Shown: positions 21,995-33,376 of the stretch, one piece after another | Layout of the letters: every line of letters begins with the position of its first letter | Position numbering within the stretch: position 1 is the stretch's first letter | DNA from: Euphorbia lathyris | Taxonomy: Eukaryota; Streptophyta; Magnoliopsida; Malpighiales; Euphorbiaceae | Reading direction: 5' to 3' | DNA: 64,000 nucleotides | NCBI RefSeq assembly: GCF_963576675.1 | Contig: NC_088911.1 | Location: 89,867,256 to 89,931,255, forward strand | Program-made: the position numbers and the translations under genes | Notes under the pieces: generated by a model | Seen by the model: only the letters and a program-made list of their open reading frames with translations | What the model was told of the DNA's origin: nothing | The model's database searches: none

Positions 21995-22393
21995 CCTTAT
22001 TTTGGATATACCAAGGATTACAACCATATGAAGCAGCTTGGGACAAAATAGCTTGTGTCACTTCGTCAAAGGAAACATGGGAAGATTTGGAGAATTCTTT
22101 CAAAGGAAATGAAAAGGTAAAAAGAATTCGGTTGTAAGCTCTTCGAGGGGAGTTTGAAACATTGTATAAAATGGAGTCGAAATCTGTTTCTCATTATTAC
22201 TCACGAGTATTGTCTATAGTCAACCAATTAAAAAAGAACGGGTAAACTATGGATGATGTCTATGTCACTCAAAAAATCATCTGATCTTTGGATTCTAAAT
22301 TTGAATACATTGTGGTAGCCATTGAAGAATCTAAGGATTTTAATGCCATGAACAAGCTCATGAAGAAAGATTAAATAAGAAGAAGGATAAAAA
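21995..22393 (+). pseudogene. Degenerate Ty1/copia gag (UBN2 type)
   Basis: Read through stops, the region shows the copia Gag order: LQPYEAAWDKI, KETWEDLE, KVKRIRL, LRGEFETLYKMES, YYSRVLSIVNQL, then a lysine-rich end. There are at least three in-frame stops and a frameshift near 22355. It is interrupted downstream by a LINE, and the copia RT resumes at about 24247. Confidence 0.8.
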
Positions 22394-22399
22394 AATTCC

Positions 22400-24245
22400 A
22401 TTAAATTTTTGTTCATGTACCATGCAGCTAGGGTTTGTTGTATTACCTTAACTTGGGGTTAAAGGTTCCCTTTTGCTCGGATACACGACTTTCTGTCAAT
22501 GTAAATGTGCTTGCATCTTGCATCGTTCTTCTATTTGATTGTGCAAGGATTTTTGGTATCGCGAAGGTCAGCCAAAGATGGAATCCTTGACTCCTAACTG
22601 TCTCAACCTAACATTGGCAGAGGAGGAATCAACTACGATAATAACTTCAGATAGGGGGACTGCATCGTCATATGATCTTCGTTGGAGCTATGTGGGTCAA
22701 TTTATAATGGATAAACCGATCAATGTTGAAGGGATGAAGATTACACTAAAAGTTGTGGAAACCGGTAGAAGGAATGTCCATTGTGGACTTGGAAGGAAGT
22801 CATTACCTATTTCAGTTCAATTATATATTTGACATTAATGTAGTTCTAAATGGCGGACCTTGGTCATTTGACAATAAATTACTGGTGCTCAAACGGATAG
22901 GGAGACTGGAGGACTTATATATTGTGCAACTGAACGATGTAGCCTTTTGGATACAACTACATGACTTGCCAGAGGGATTCCGATCGGAGAAGATAACTAT
23001 GACATGTGGGTTGTATGTATGAGTTGTTCTAAAAAACTGATTTGCGAGACTATGTGGAGCCTTTCATCAGATATCTGTGAGTTCAAGTACATACGGATGT
23101 TAGGCAGCCTCTAAATAGGCAAATAAAGTTGGGGACAATAAATAAGGATTGGGTAAATTTTAAGTACGAACGATTGCCTCACTTCTGCTTCTTTTATGGA
23201 TTGCTTGACCCGGAGCTTCCAACTCTATATGGTGCATTCCTTCCCGTAGCTCCTCACTATTTCATTCAAAATGTGTCACCATGGTTTAATACCTCACCCA
23301 TCCTGGTCAGTACTGAGGCCCCTGGTATTGCGAGTCAAGGGACGGATACACTTCGATGATAAGCCCAAGAGCGAGTTGAGGGAATAATGCGTAATGAGGA
23401 TGAAGTTCATAGGATGACAGAACCGAAACAGAAAAGAAGTGAAGGTATGACTAAGCAGAGTTCATATATGGAAGGTGTGATAAATGAAACAGAGATATTT
23501 TCAGGTTCCACGGAGCGGACCAGCTAGAAGCCATGACTTGTCTAGGTTGGAACTGCCGAGGTGTGGGCAACCTCGAGACATTTAGAGAGCTTAAAGAGCT
23601 CATTCAGACCCATAAGCCTATCATTATTTTCTTGATAAAAATAATGGTGGGTGCTAATGCTATTATGAACTTGAAGAATCTTCTTGGTTTTGATAGGTAC
23701 TTTACTGTGAATAGTGTCCGAGGAGGTGGAGGTGTAACACTGATATGGAAGCAAGAGGTCACCACTAGTTTTTCTGAAATACAGTCGTAACTTCATTGAT
23801 TTGAAAGTTACAACCCTACAGGCGGAAGACTAGCGTTTAACGGGCTTTTATGGCTTTCCAAAACAAGGTAGACGTGCATTATCATGGCAATGTCTGAAAG
23901 ACTTGTACATAATATCTAACATGACAGGGGCAGATGGTCATTGAGGAAAAACTAGACCGAGGGGTGGCTAACTAGTTATGGCATAATAGATTTCCTATGG
24001 CTACCATTCAAAATGTTGTTATACAGAGTCAGAACATTCGACACTTATCTTAAAAACGATTGACCCGCCTCTCACCTCATCATTTCAGTTCCGCTCTGAA
24101 AATGCATGGGGCCTTGAGGTGGGATGTTAGCAGATGGTTACAGATGCCTGGGATGCCACTGGCGGTTTCCATTTTGAAGATCAATTGAAGAGTTATAGGG
24201 TGCAGGTGCGAGACTGGGGGAAGAATTTTCAATTTCGATTTAAGG
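22400..24245 (+). pseudogene. LINE relic: DUF4283-type ORF1 and start of ORF2
   Basis: ORF1 starts at the ATG at 22578. It shows the plant L1 ORF1 pattern (FIMDKPINVEGMK, GGPWSFDNKLLVLKR, FWIQLHDLPEGF) across two frames, then a zinc-knuckle remnant (FKYERLPHFCF, 23150). ORF2 begins at 23533 with the endonuclease signature LGWNCRGVGN, and a shifted later part reaches 24240. The RT part of ORF2 and a poly(A) tail are missing; the sequence jumps to copia RT, so LINE and copia sequence were lost together. It probably inserted into the copia element. Confidence 0.82.
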
Positions 24246-24246
24246 G

Positions 24247-25125
24247 TCAGGCTACACGTTTATATGATGAAACTACTGAAGTTGAGCAAAATGATGTTGT
24301 ATTTTTTTGCTTTCTTTGCAAGAGAAGATCCATTTCTTTTGTTGGTGCTTATCATGAAAAAATATGGAGGAGAGCCATGAAAGAAGAAATTGACTCGATT
24401 GAAAAGAATGACACATGGGAACTTATAGATTTGCCACCACACAAAAACTCTATTGGAGTAAAATTAGTGTACAAGACAAAGATGAATCCAAATCGCTCTA
24501 CCAACAAGAGCAAGGCAAGGTGTGTTGCAAAAGGGTATAAGGAAAAGGAATGAGAATATTTATAGAGGTATTTGCTTCCGTTTTAAGACTTGAGACAACT
24601 CGATTACTTTGCTGCTCAAAATAATTGGAAGTTGTTCCAAATGGATATAAAATATACGTTCTTGAATTTTATTCTGAAGGAAGATTCTATGTTGATCAAC
24701 CACCTAGTTTTGTCAAGAAATGAGAAGAAAATAAAGTGTACAAGTTGAAGAAAGCTTTGTATGGGTTAAAGCAATCGCCTAGAGCTTGGGACAGCCGCAT
24801 CAATTTTTACTTTGAGAAATATGGATTTAAAAAAAAATATATATATGAGCATACGCTTTAGATCAAAGGTGGTTCTTAAGGAAGATTCATGGTTACCAGT
24901 CTCTATGCTGATGATCTATTTTCACAGGAAATAGTGAGAAGGTGTTGAATGAATTCAAGCACTCGATGATGGAAGAATTTAAGATGAAAGGTTTTGGAGA
25001 ACTTCATCATTTTGTTGGCATTAAAGTTCATTAATTAAAGAAATGAATCTTTATTTCACAAAAGAGCTACGGAAAAGATGTCCTTAAAAAGTTCAAGATG
25101 GAATGCTAATCCATTCTCTACTCCA
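24247..25125 (+). pseudogene. Degenerate copia reverse transcriptase
   Basis: The segment WRRAMKEEIDSIEKNDTWEL...VYKTKMNPN is the start of the copia RT domain (24360-24530). Later pieces in shifted frames keep KLKKALYGLKQSPRAW (24745), SLYADDL (24900) and MKGFGELHHFVGI (24985). This is the 3' part of the copia element whose gag is at 21995. Confidence 0.85.
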
Positions 25126-25860
25126 TGCATCAAATGATTGAAGCTTTTTAAGGCATGTGAAGGAAGACTTGTTAGTTCTACCATATTCAAAAGCAGGGGC
25201 GGAGCCAGAGGGGTAGGAAGGGTCGACCGACCCTCCGACCCCACCAGAAACCCCAGAGAGGGGTTTTCCCTTCTGGCTCCGATAGAAGCTACCATGGCTG
25301 GAGCCCCTTCCTAGCCATAGCGGAAGGTTTTTGTTCAGCAAGAACACTCTTTTCATACGGAAGAAAATGGAAGAGAGATATTTTTGTTAGAAGTAATTAC
25401 GAGAGTGCCATGTTTTGATAGGATAAAATCATTTCAGGTTTGATGATTGGATATGCGGTGACGTGTCTGACTGACTATGCTTATTTATTTACTTACTTTT
25501 TGAAGGTATTGTACTTATTTTCTTAATTGCTTATTGATATAAAAACCGCAAGACTCTATGATTAAATGTCGTTCTGAATAACTTTAATTCTTAACGACGA
25601 TTTTGAAGAGTTAGTTAAAGTTAAATGATTGTTAAAAATGTTAAGTTCAATGACTATATCGTTAAGAATTGAAATTCAGTAGTCACAATTGTTATGAATA
25701 TAATTACCCAACTAAAATTTATTAAGCTCAAGTGTCAAAATTTCGTTATTTATCAATGAAAGAACGATTCAGTTAAGTTTTAATACAAATTGAATGAAAT
25801 TTCACGAATCGAGATAGATCATGGACCAAACGTAACCAAATAATAGGATCATAGATTAAA
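25126..25860. other. Copia tail and unclassified sequence
   Basis: A GC-rich patch starting 'caggggcggagccagagggg' (25193-25330) interrupts the copia tail and resembles a DNA-transposon fragment, but has no recognisable far end. The rest is AT-rich without ORFs. Confidence 0.5.
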
Positions 25861-26660
25861 GGGTAAATAATTATAAAGTCCTTGTGTTTTTACTTAACAC
25901 GTTAGTAAGTCCATCATATTGTTATAAGGTCCTTAAGTTTTATCTTAATCAATTGTTTAGTCCTTCCATTTGTTTTTGTAAATGAAAGTCCAAAATTGCC
26001 CCTAGTTATATACATAAAAAAAATTATCTTTTAGTTTCAAATTTAATCTAATTAATTTTAATAAAGTTTTTGAACTATATATAGTTCCGAAATTAATATA
26101 CTTAAAAAAATGTATTATTAATTTTCTTAAATTGTAATTATTGTTTTTATTATTTTTTAATAATAGTATATATAAACTAACATTAAATATTATTATAAAT
26201 TTTTTAAAAATCATATATTTTTTTCTTCATTCGTAAAATTTATGAGAATTGTAAAAAAATTTTACAATGAGTCTTACTTCTATTTTAATAATTTTAAAAT
26301 ATTTTTCATTCATTTTTTAGTCAATAATTTTTACGTTCTTAAATTAAAGTTCTATAATTATATAAAAATTAATAAATCAATTACTTTATATTGGAGTTTA
26401 TATTGAATAGATTGTGATTATGTAAGAAAAAAGAGAAAAAAAATAAAATAGGAAAAATAAATGTTTTATTATTAAAACATAAAGTAAAGGGTAATTTTGA
26501 TATTTTAAAATTTATTTAGTATAGTTTGACCATTGATCCAAGCATAAGGACTAAGGAGTTAACAAAAACAAAAACTAGAGGACTATATAATTATTTCTAA
26601 AAACACAGGGACTAAGTAATGTATTAGGTAAAAACATAGGGACCTTATAATTATTTACCC
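25861..26660 (+). mobile_element. Mutator-like MITE with 9-bp target duplication
   Basis: Termini GGGTAAATAATTATAAAG and CTTTATAATTATTTACCC are long imperfect inverted repeats that continue inward for over 100 bp ('tttttacttaacac' with its complement). The flanks are an exact 9-bp duplication TAGATTAAA (25852-25860, 26661-26669). The AT-rich 800-bp body has no transposase. Confidence 0.9.
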
Positions 26661-26977
26661 TAGATTAAATGGCAAAATTTTGGATACGTCAGGATCCAAA
26701 TAGCGATTGAGTCTTTATAATAGAATTTATAATGTTTAAATAACATTTAATTGTTTTTTTTATATATCGGTTCTGGTTCTGCAACTATTTAAGAGTCTTA
26801 TTGGAAACTTGATGTATCTAACTTCTTCCACAAGACCTAACCATGGATGTTGTTAGCATGATGAGTAGATTCTTGTAGAAATCTTATTCTAGCCACCTGG
26901 AGAAATCTTATTCCAGTGACTACATTCTTGAAGAAAAACTCGAACAACGTGGATGGTCTTGCTGTCTATAATCTGGG
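26661..26977. other. Intergenic sequence
   Basis: Includes a short near-duplicate phrase 'gaaatcttattctagccacc' / 'gaaatcttattccagtgac' (26879-26915). Nothing else is recognisable. Confidence 0.5.
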
Positions 26978-27290
26978 GCATTTGGTCGAGTCGTAATCAG
27001 CTGGTCAGATAGCCAACTCCTCGTGCATGCTATTCAGAACAGTTCACATTACTTATCGTATATTGGGTCTATTGTTGATGAATGTAAGGATTTAATGCTT
27101 TCGTTTGAGGCTGTTTCTATTGTGTTTGTGTGTAGGTCAGCGAACCACGCTGCCCACCTGTTAGCTCGGGCAGCTAGCTCTCAGTCTAGTCTCGTGGAAT
27201 GGAGAGATGTTCCACCCCATTTTCTTTTTGATGTAATCGCTTTTGAATCTATCTAATTACTCGCTTTCTGTTATATATATATATATATAA
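26978..27290 (+). pseudogene. LINE ORF2 C-terminal RNase H fragment
   Basis: The open frame WSDSQLLVHAIQN...IVDECKDLM...VFVCRSANHAAHLLARAA is the C-terminal half of the RNase H found at the end of plant L1 ORF2. A stop at 27254-27256 and a (TA)n tail near 27275 mark the LINE 3' end. The copy is strongly 5'-truncated. Confidence 0.85.
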
Positions 27291-27639
27291 AAACTTGGAT
27301 GGTCATTTTACACATGGAAATATAAGGAAAACGTGAAATGATATATGGAGGCACATGTAAATGTTATTGCAGATTTATAGAATTATTAAAAAAGAAGCTG
27401 TCACTTCCATAAAGTTAGCTGTTTTAACAATTTAGTCACTTTAGACTTTAAGAGTACAACCGCTATATCACTATCAATTAGCCCTATCCTATCCTATCCT
27501 ATACTACCACTAAAGTTGCTACATATTCTTTTCAAAAATTATTAGTCTTTGCTCAGTAGCTGAGCTCACAACTTCTTCAAATTCGGGGGAGGGGTTAGGT
27601 TTCAATTTTCGAAAAATAATCAATATATAAAATGTTTCA

Positions 27640-27985
27640 TATTTTTTTTTATTATTATTAAAGGTTGGTTAACGAGAAAACGTAAAAAAACAGGCATCCC
27701 AATTATACTGACATTTCTGAAAATCACAGCAAACCCTTCAAAACAAAACCATATCAAAAGAAACGATAAAAATCACGCCCCTAAAAAATAAAATTCGATC
27801 AATATAAACTATCAACCATACGATCAAAAAAGGTAAGAAAATCAGCAACCGCATTTCCTTTACGATAAATGTGAGAAATGACAAATTGTATTGAATCAAG
27901 TTTTGACAAACAATCAATCCAACTCTGTCGAACCACCCAAAAATCCATATACGACTTACTACCCAACAACTGAGCCACTCAAACC
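27640..27985 (-). pseudogene. LINE RNase H fragment on the minus strand
   Basis: On the minus strand from about 27980 to the stop at 27801-27799 the frame reads SWIDCLSKLD...VISHIYRKGNAVADFL, the conserved end of plant LINE RNase H. The 3' UTR leads to a degenerate T-rich tail at 27640-27655 on the plus strand, as expected for a minus-oriented, 5'-truncated copy. Confidence 0.8.
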
Positions 27986-28148
27986 AAATCATATTTACAT
28001 ATATTTCATTTTTCAACAAATGTGAACTTTTATACCATAGTTTATGTCAAGAAAATACTATCAATTATCGGTTAACAAAGAAATGGTGTTAATTTTTCTC
28101 TTGGTTTTGTACTCTCTCAATTCTATGAAAATAAACTTCCTTTTCAAT

Positions 28149-28499
28149 GGAGTAAATTACGGCAACGGTATCTGAAATTTATTTTAGTTCATATTTTAGT
28201 ATTTAAATTATATTTTGTCTTAAAAATATATCTAAAGTAACGATGACCGGACAATTTAATATATTTTAGCGGCCAATGCAAGTTTGATGAGTAAATTACA
28301 CAGATGGTACTTGAACTTTATCCTAATTCACATTTTGATATCTAGATTTTATTTTGTTCTAAAAATATACATAAAGTAAAGACGACTCAATATTTTAGCA
28401 CATTTGACCAATCAGTGATCGGTCAATACGAGTTTAACCATTTTAAATTAAAAATTGAGACATATCATACACTCAATTAACATTAAATTACAATACTAC

Positions 28500-28539
<40 letters not shown>

Positions 28540-28901
28540 ATGGAAGTATTATCATTTTATGTTAATTGAGTGTATGGTGAGTCCCAATATTTAGTTTAAA
28601 ATGGTCAAACTCATGTTACACAGTCAGTAATTGATCAAATGAACTAAAATTTCCAATCACCTTTACTTGAATTATGTTTTTAGGATAAAATAAAATTCAA
28701 GTATCAAAATGTGAATTATGGTAAAGTTCAGGTACCATTGATGTAATTAACTCATGAAACTCTCGTTGACCGGTAATTAACCTGTAAAATATACTAAATT
28801 GTCCGGTCATCGTTACTTTAGATATATTTTTAAGACAAAATGTAATCTAGGTACCAAAGTGTGAATAGAGTAAAGTTCAAGTATCATTGGTGTACTTTAC
28901 C
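28149..28901. mobile_element. 753-bp foldback element, Mutator-like
   Basis: Two imperfect arms of about 350 bp face each other around a (TC)n run at 28504-28538. Each arm holds two related units starting 'gagtaaattac'. Outer flanks CTTTTCAAT (28140-28148) and CTTTTAAAT (28902-28910) agree at eight of nine positions, fitting a Mutator-type duplication. No coding sequence. Confidence 0.8.
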
Positions 28902-29061
28902 CTTTTAAATGCTCATTTTTATGTTGGCAAAATATTTTCTTTTATTTTTAAGTATTTAAAACCAATAATTTACATATATATATATCAATTTAAAACATAA
29001 AAAAAAGATTACAGTGCATCAACTATAATTAATTTTGTTATAATTATATAATTCTTTAAAA

Positions 29062-29420
29062 TCTATATATAATATAAAACAGTAACGATGGAGCTGAAGT
29101 GTCACTTCATTATTTTTTACTGATAAAAAATATAATATAATATATAATATATTAATTTTAATTATATTATTATATTTATCTATAAAAAGATTATTTAAAT
29201 TAAATGTGAAAATAAAATAATAATATGTAATTTATATACTGTATCTAAGAGTTCTACCGAATTTAAATTAATCCCTAAAATCTCTATAATTCTCTGCATA
29301 TCTATATCTAAAAATTCTACATAATTTAAATTAATTCCTAAAATCTCTCTAATTCTCTGCATATCTATATCTAAAAGTTCTACATAATTTAAATTAATCC
29401 CTAAAATCTCTCTAATTCTT

Positions 29421-29477
<57 letters not shown>

Positions 29478-29734
29478 AAACAGTAACGATGGAGCTGAGG
29501 TGTCACTTCATTATTTTTTACTGATAAAAAATATAATATAATATATAAAATATTAATTTTAATTATATTATTATATTTATCTATAAAAAGATTATTTAAA
29601 TTAAATGTGAAAATAAAATAATAATATTTAATTTATATAGCACCTTTAAATCATTAATTATAATTATTAAATTATATTTTTGTTAATATTTATATATTAA
29701 GATGAATCTGTGCATCGCAAGGGTCAAAAACTAG
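29062..29734 (+). mobile_element. Helitron-like non-autonomous element
   Basis: The 5' end TCTATATATAATATAAAAC follows an A, and the 3' end CTAG precedes a T, with 'tgtgcatcgcaagggt' about 10 bases before it. These are the standard plant Helitron termini (TC...hairpin...CTAG, inserted between A and T); the hairpin is partly decayed. About 175 bp of the 5' end (29062-29238) recurs at about 29469-29640, so the 5' end is internally duplicated. Confidence 0.78.
29239..29427 (+). repeat. Three 63-bp tandem repeats inside the Helitron-like element
   Basis: Each unit runs from 'ctatatctaaaagttctac' to 'ttctctgcatat' and lies between the two copies of the Helitron 5' end, followed by (TA)n. The 63-bp period leaves a minus-strand frame open, which I treat as non-coding. 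Confidence 0.9.
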
Positions 29735-31770
29735 TTCTTTATTAATTTTCTTATCATTAATGCATCGCAAAAGGTATTTTTTTTTTTTTTTTTTTTTTTT
29801 TGGAAAGCTGAAAGGCAATATTAGTATGTACATAATGTGAAAGAATTTAAACTTGTTTCTATATTTTGTTAATACAAAACAAAACACATTATAAAACATT
29901 AAACATAAAACAAATAAACAGTGCAGTGCTGTATACAATTATTTTGTTGATTCCAAATATAATATATGAGAGTATTAAATAAGATCCATCCCTAAGGTTG
30001 ATTAGTGTATATTTCAGGTGGAATAGCATATAGTGGATCCATCCCTCGAGTCTCGCATATCATAATCTTTAGCTGAAATCTTCTCCAGTACGCCTGCATA
30101 CTTTTCCATATTTTCTTCACCATTGCCACTGCCCACAACCATCATTTTTTACCACTATTTAGTATTAACTTAACCTTTCTCAATTAATCAAACTTAATTA
30201 CAAAAATAGTACTGTACTATCTTATTGATACCTAAAACAAAAATATTTTCTATAATGTTTTTTATTCCATATAAATAGCTTAATTTTATTTATGAGATTA
30301 CATGGTAAGGCCATGGGCTAGGATAAGGACCAAACACCTTAAGGCCTCATAAGCTAATGCCAAAGACATGGGCCCTGAAAGCCCCTTAAATAATTGACAT
30401 TAAAAGCCCATTTTAATAATATAGAGCATAACAACATCTCATCTCATCTTTATAAAGTTGTTTTTTATGATTTAGTTGCTTTTGTCGGACAACACTATAT
30501 CACCATGTGCCCAACTCGGTGATTTTCACCTGGTCAGTCACCATTAGATCTATAAAGTATGAATCTAAACGTTATGATTCTTTTAATCTCCACCACATAA
30601 TTTTAATAAGCTTAAATCTAATAGTGACTGACCAAATTTACTTGACCAGGTAAAAATTATTGTGCCCAACCATGCATCTTTTTAATTCACAAAAAATGAT
30701 TTACTTCATTCTACAACCAACAAACTATAAATATCAAAGCTCACTAATTATATTTGGACAATCATTTTATTTTCATTAATTATATGATGATTTCTGAGTA
30801 TTCTAAGGAGTTGAAGAGAAAACTAAGTAAGAGAAAAAATATGAAAGTAAAAAAAAAGATTACATATAATTCTAAGTCAATTCATGTTTTAAAAGCATTT
30901 AAACACAGGTATGCAGTTTGTGCAATTCACAAACTCAAAATATCAAAAATTATATTTGTGATTATCTACTTGAAAAGAAAGCCGTTTGGAGCAAGTCCAA
31001 TGACTAATTTTCTAAATTATTATATATATAAAGTCTCAATTTTTAAATTAACCAAATCATAAATTTATTTTAATAGGACAAATTAACTTACAGATCCTTT
31101 AACTACAAACTACCCAAACCATATCCTAATTTTAATTTTTTTTGGAAGGAACCCTAATTTTAATATGTAAATATATAAATTATATATAAAAAAAATCCAT
31201 GAAAAATTTCATACATACGTATTTCAACAGTGGTGAAACAAAATGCTTTGTTAGACATGATATAAATTACTAGTTCTACAAATAAACTTGTAAATTTGAT
31301 AACTATGAACAAACATACAGAAAGCCCAAGGATTTATATTTTGATTTTAAAAAGCAAGACATACCTGAATCCATTATATGTTTTGAAGAATGGAATACTT
31401 ATGGTGTAATGTTTTTCTGTCTTAGCCTAATATTTTATGGGAGCTTCTTTCAATTTCAATTTGAATTTCAATGTAGGAAGAGAGAAAACATGAGTGTTGT
31501 ATATAATATACTACTCTCTGTCATATCAATAATGAGATAACCAATTACAATTTGGCACAACTTTTTCGTTCTATATTATTGAGATCAATGTCTACACTGC
31601 AGAGGCCCATAAAAGTCCAATACACTGTATAAAGTGTATTTAGCTCAAATAACAACATGCACCAATAAATTATCGATACCAATTGCTGTATTTTTATACT
31701 TTTGTGGTTTATACTTGTATTATTTCATATTTTTCTCATTATTAATTACTCTCTCTATTTTCTTTGACAA
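29735..31770. other. AT-rich intergenic region
   Basis: Holds a run of 25 T at 29777-29801 and an imperfect inverted repeat around 'cacctggtcagtcaccattagat' (30526) and 'atctaatagtgactgacc' (30617). A 102-codon frame at 30754-31062 is lysine- and isoleucine-rich, without domain or codon signal, and is not called as a gene. Confidence 0.6.
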
Positions 31771-32152
31771 CCCTGTTTGGTAAAGAGCGTTTTGGAATAA
31801 AAAGAGCGGTTTTGACCAACTTTAGAGGTTTGACCACTGAAACCGCTAATTGGAGCGTTTGGTGGAGAGAGGTTTGGAAGAGAGTTTTAGGATGAAAACG
31901 CTAATTTAGAAAAAGCTTAAGAGCTTTTTCAATTAGAGTTTTGCAATATTAAAATTAATGGACTTCTTTAACCCTAATAGATAGACTCCCTCTTCTCCTG
32001 CGCCAAAATTAATTCCCTTATTCGTCTTTTTGCACAAACCGCTATTATCAATCAGCTAATTTTTACCAAACAGATCTACACAAACACCTAATCAAATCAG
32101 CTAACAGCTAACAGCTAATGTAATCAGCTAACAACTAATTCCCAAACAGGGC
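31771..32152 (+). mobile_element. Tourist-like MITE, copy 1
   Basis: Termini CCCTGTTTGG and CCAAACAGGG are inverted. The body matches the element at 62147-62500 in reverse orientation with small indels. The GGCCCTGTTTGG terminus fits PIF/Harbinger Tourist-type MITEs. No clean duplication is visible for this copy. Confidence 0.8.
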
Positions 32153-32179
32153 CAATGTACCAATGTTTTCCCTAGTTTT

Positions 32180-32456
32180 TTTTTTATGTAACTATAAAAT
32201 AAGGAAGGTGTTGGCTGCCTATCATAAATATTATGTCTAAGTTAGTATCTCCCTTAAAAATAGTTGAAGGAATCCAGACCTCGGTTTTGAACACATCTGG
32301 TTGATTTCCTTAACTTTCTATTTATAGGTTTTTACACTTTATATGTGATTTTAGGATATCATCTTTCTATTAAAATTTTCTGTGTATACTAGGATTCCAG
32401 CCCGAGATCTCTAAATTAAGCAACTTGAGGCTCTTAACCACTCAAGCCACCCTTAA
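32180..32456 (-). mobile_element. tRNA-derived SINE-like sequence
   Basis: On the minus strand, TGGCTTGAGTGG (A-box-like) and GGGCTGGAATCC (B-box-like) are spaced as in a pol III tRNA-type promoter (32449-32400). A T-run at 32179-32190 on the plus strand would be the poly(A) tail. No target duplication was found, so the ends are approximate. Confidence 0.55.
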
Positions 32457-32902
32457 TTGGTAAACAACTTTAATTCTTGAACTTTTTGGTTTTGAGGTCA
32501 TTTATATGTTGTTTAGTTAAGCGACAACATATGATTATATTTGTGAGAGAAAACTTTGCAAATGACGATTTGAAATTTTAAAAAATGTGCTACCATAGCA
32601 ATTATGGTTCCAAATAAATTTAATTCTTAGATTTTTTCATTTTGAGGTCACCAATATTTATTTTGAAGTCGTTTATTTTTATAAGTGACCATAATGTTAG
32701 TAAAAGTAAAGTTAAGTGACATTTATATTAATAAATACAAAATTGAATGATTTCATGTTAAATTTTGCATTAGTATAATTTACTCATAAATTTAACTTAT
32801 ATGACATTATTTAACTTTTTCAAAAATAAAATTGTCACGTCCGTGTCTAAATTTCTAGAATTTATACCTTGATAGTAATATATATTATAATTATTGGGTA
32901 TG

Positions 32903-33318
32903 TGATGATTCGTGAAACCAACTGAGCTGAATCATAAGTACGGGCCCATCCCAAACTTAAGCCCACGGTTCAAGATTAAATGGGCTCCTAATAAGGGAAA
33001 GGGCTAACCACCCCGAAATCCCAACAAGGCACTAAACCACCCACTCAGAGAAACGGGACCACGTTTTGTGACTACGTGGAGGACGTGGAACAGAAAGAGT
33101 AACCGCCCTCGGCGGTTACCCAGAAAGGCTTATAAAAGAAATAAGAAAGCCAAGGGAGGGGTAAGTTCACATTTTTTCCTCAATACGATTATCAATCTAC
33201 TAGAATTCCACATAAAACTGACTTGATCGTCGGAGATTTTTCCCGGAGATCCTGTCTCCGGTTTTGTTTTGCAGGTAACTACGACGAGGATCATCAAATC
33301 AAATCCGGCAAGTTATCA
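32903..33318 (+). repeat. 5' LTR of T2
   Basis: The LTR runs TGATGATTCG to AAGTTATCA. TATAAAA at 33131-33137 is the likely promoter, with transcription starting a little downstream. The following bases TTGGTGCGGTGAAGG are at the primer-site position, but I could not match them to a particular tRNA. Confidence 0.95.
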
Positions 33319-33376
33319 TTGGTGCGGTGAAGGTGGACCTTTTTTACCAACATCTGGTTAAAGGTACACCAAGAAC

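Noticed and set aside
30754..31062. 102-codon Lys/Ile-rich ORF
   Set aside because: AT-rich chance frame with no motif and no neighbouring gene.
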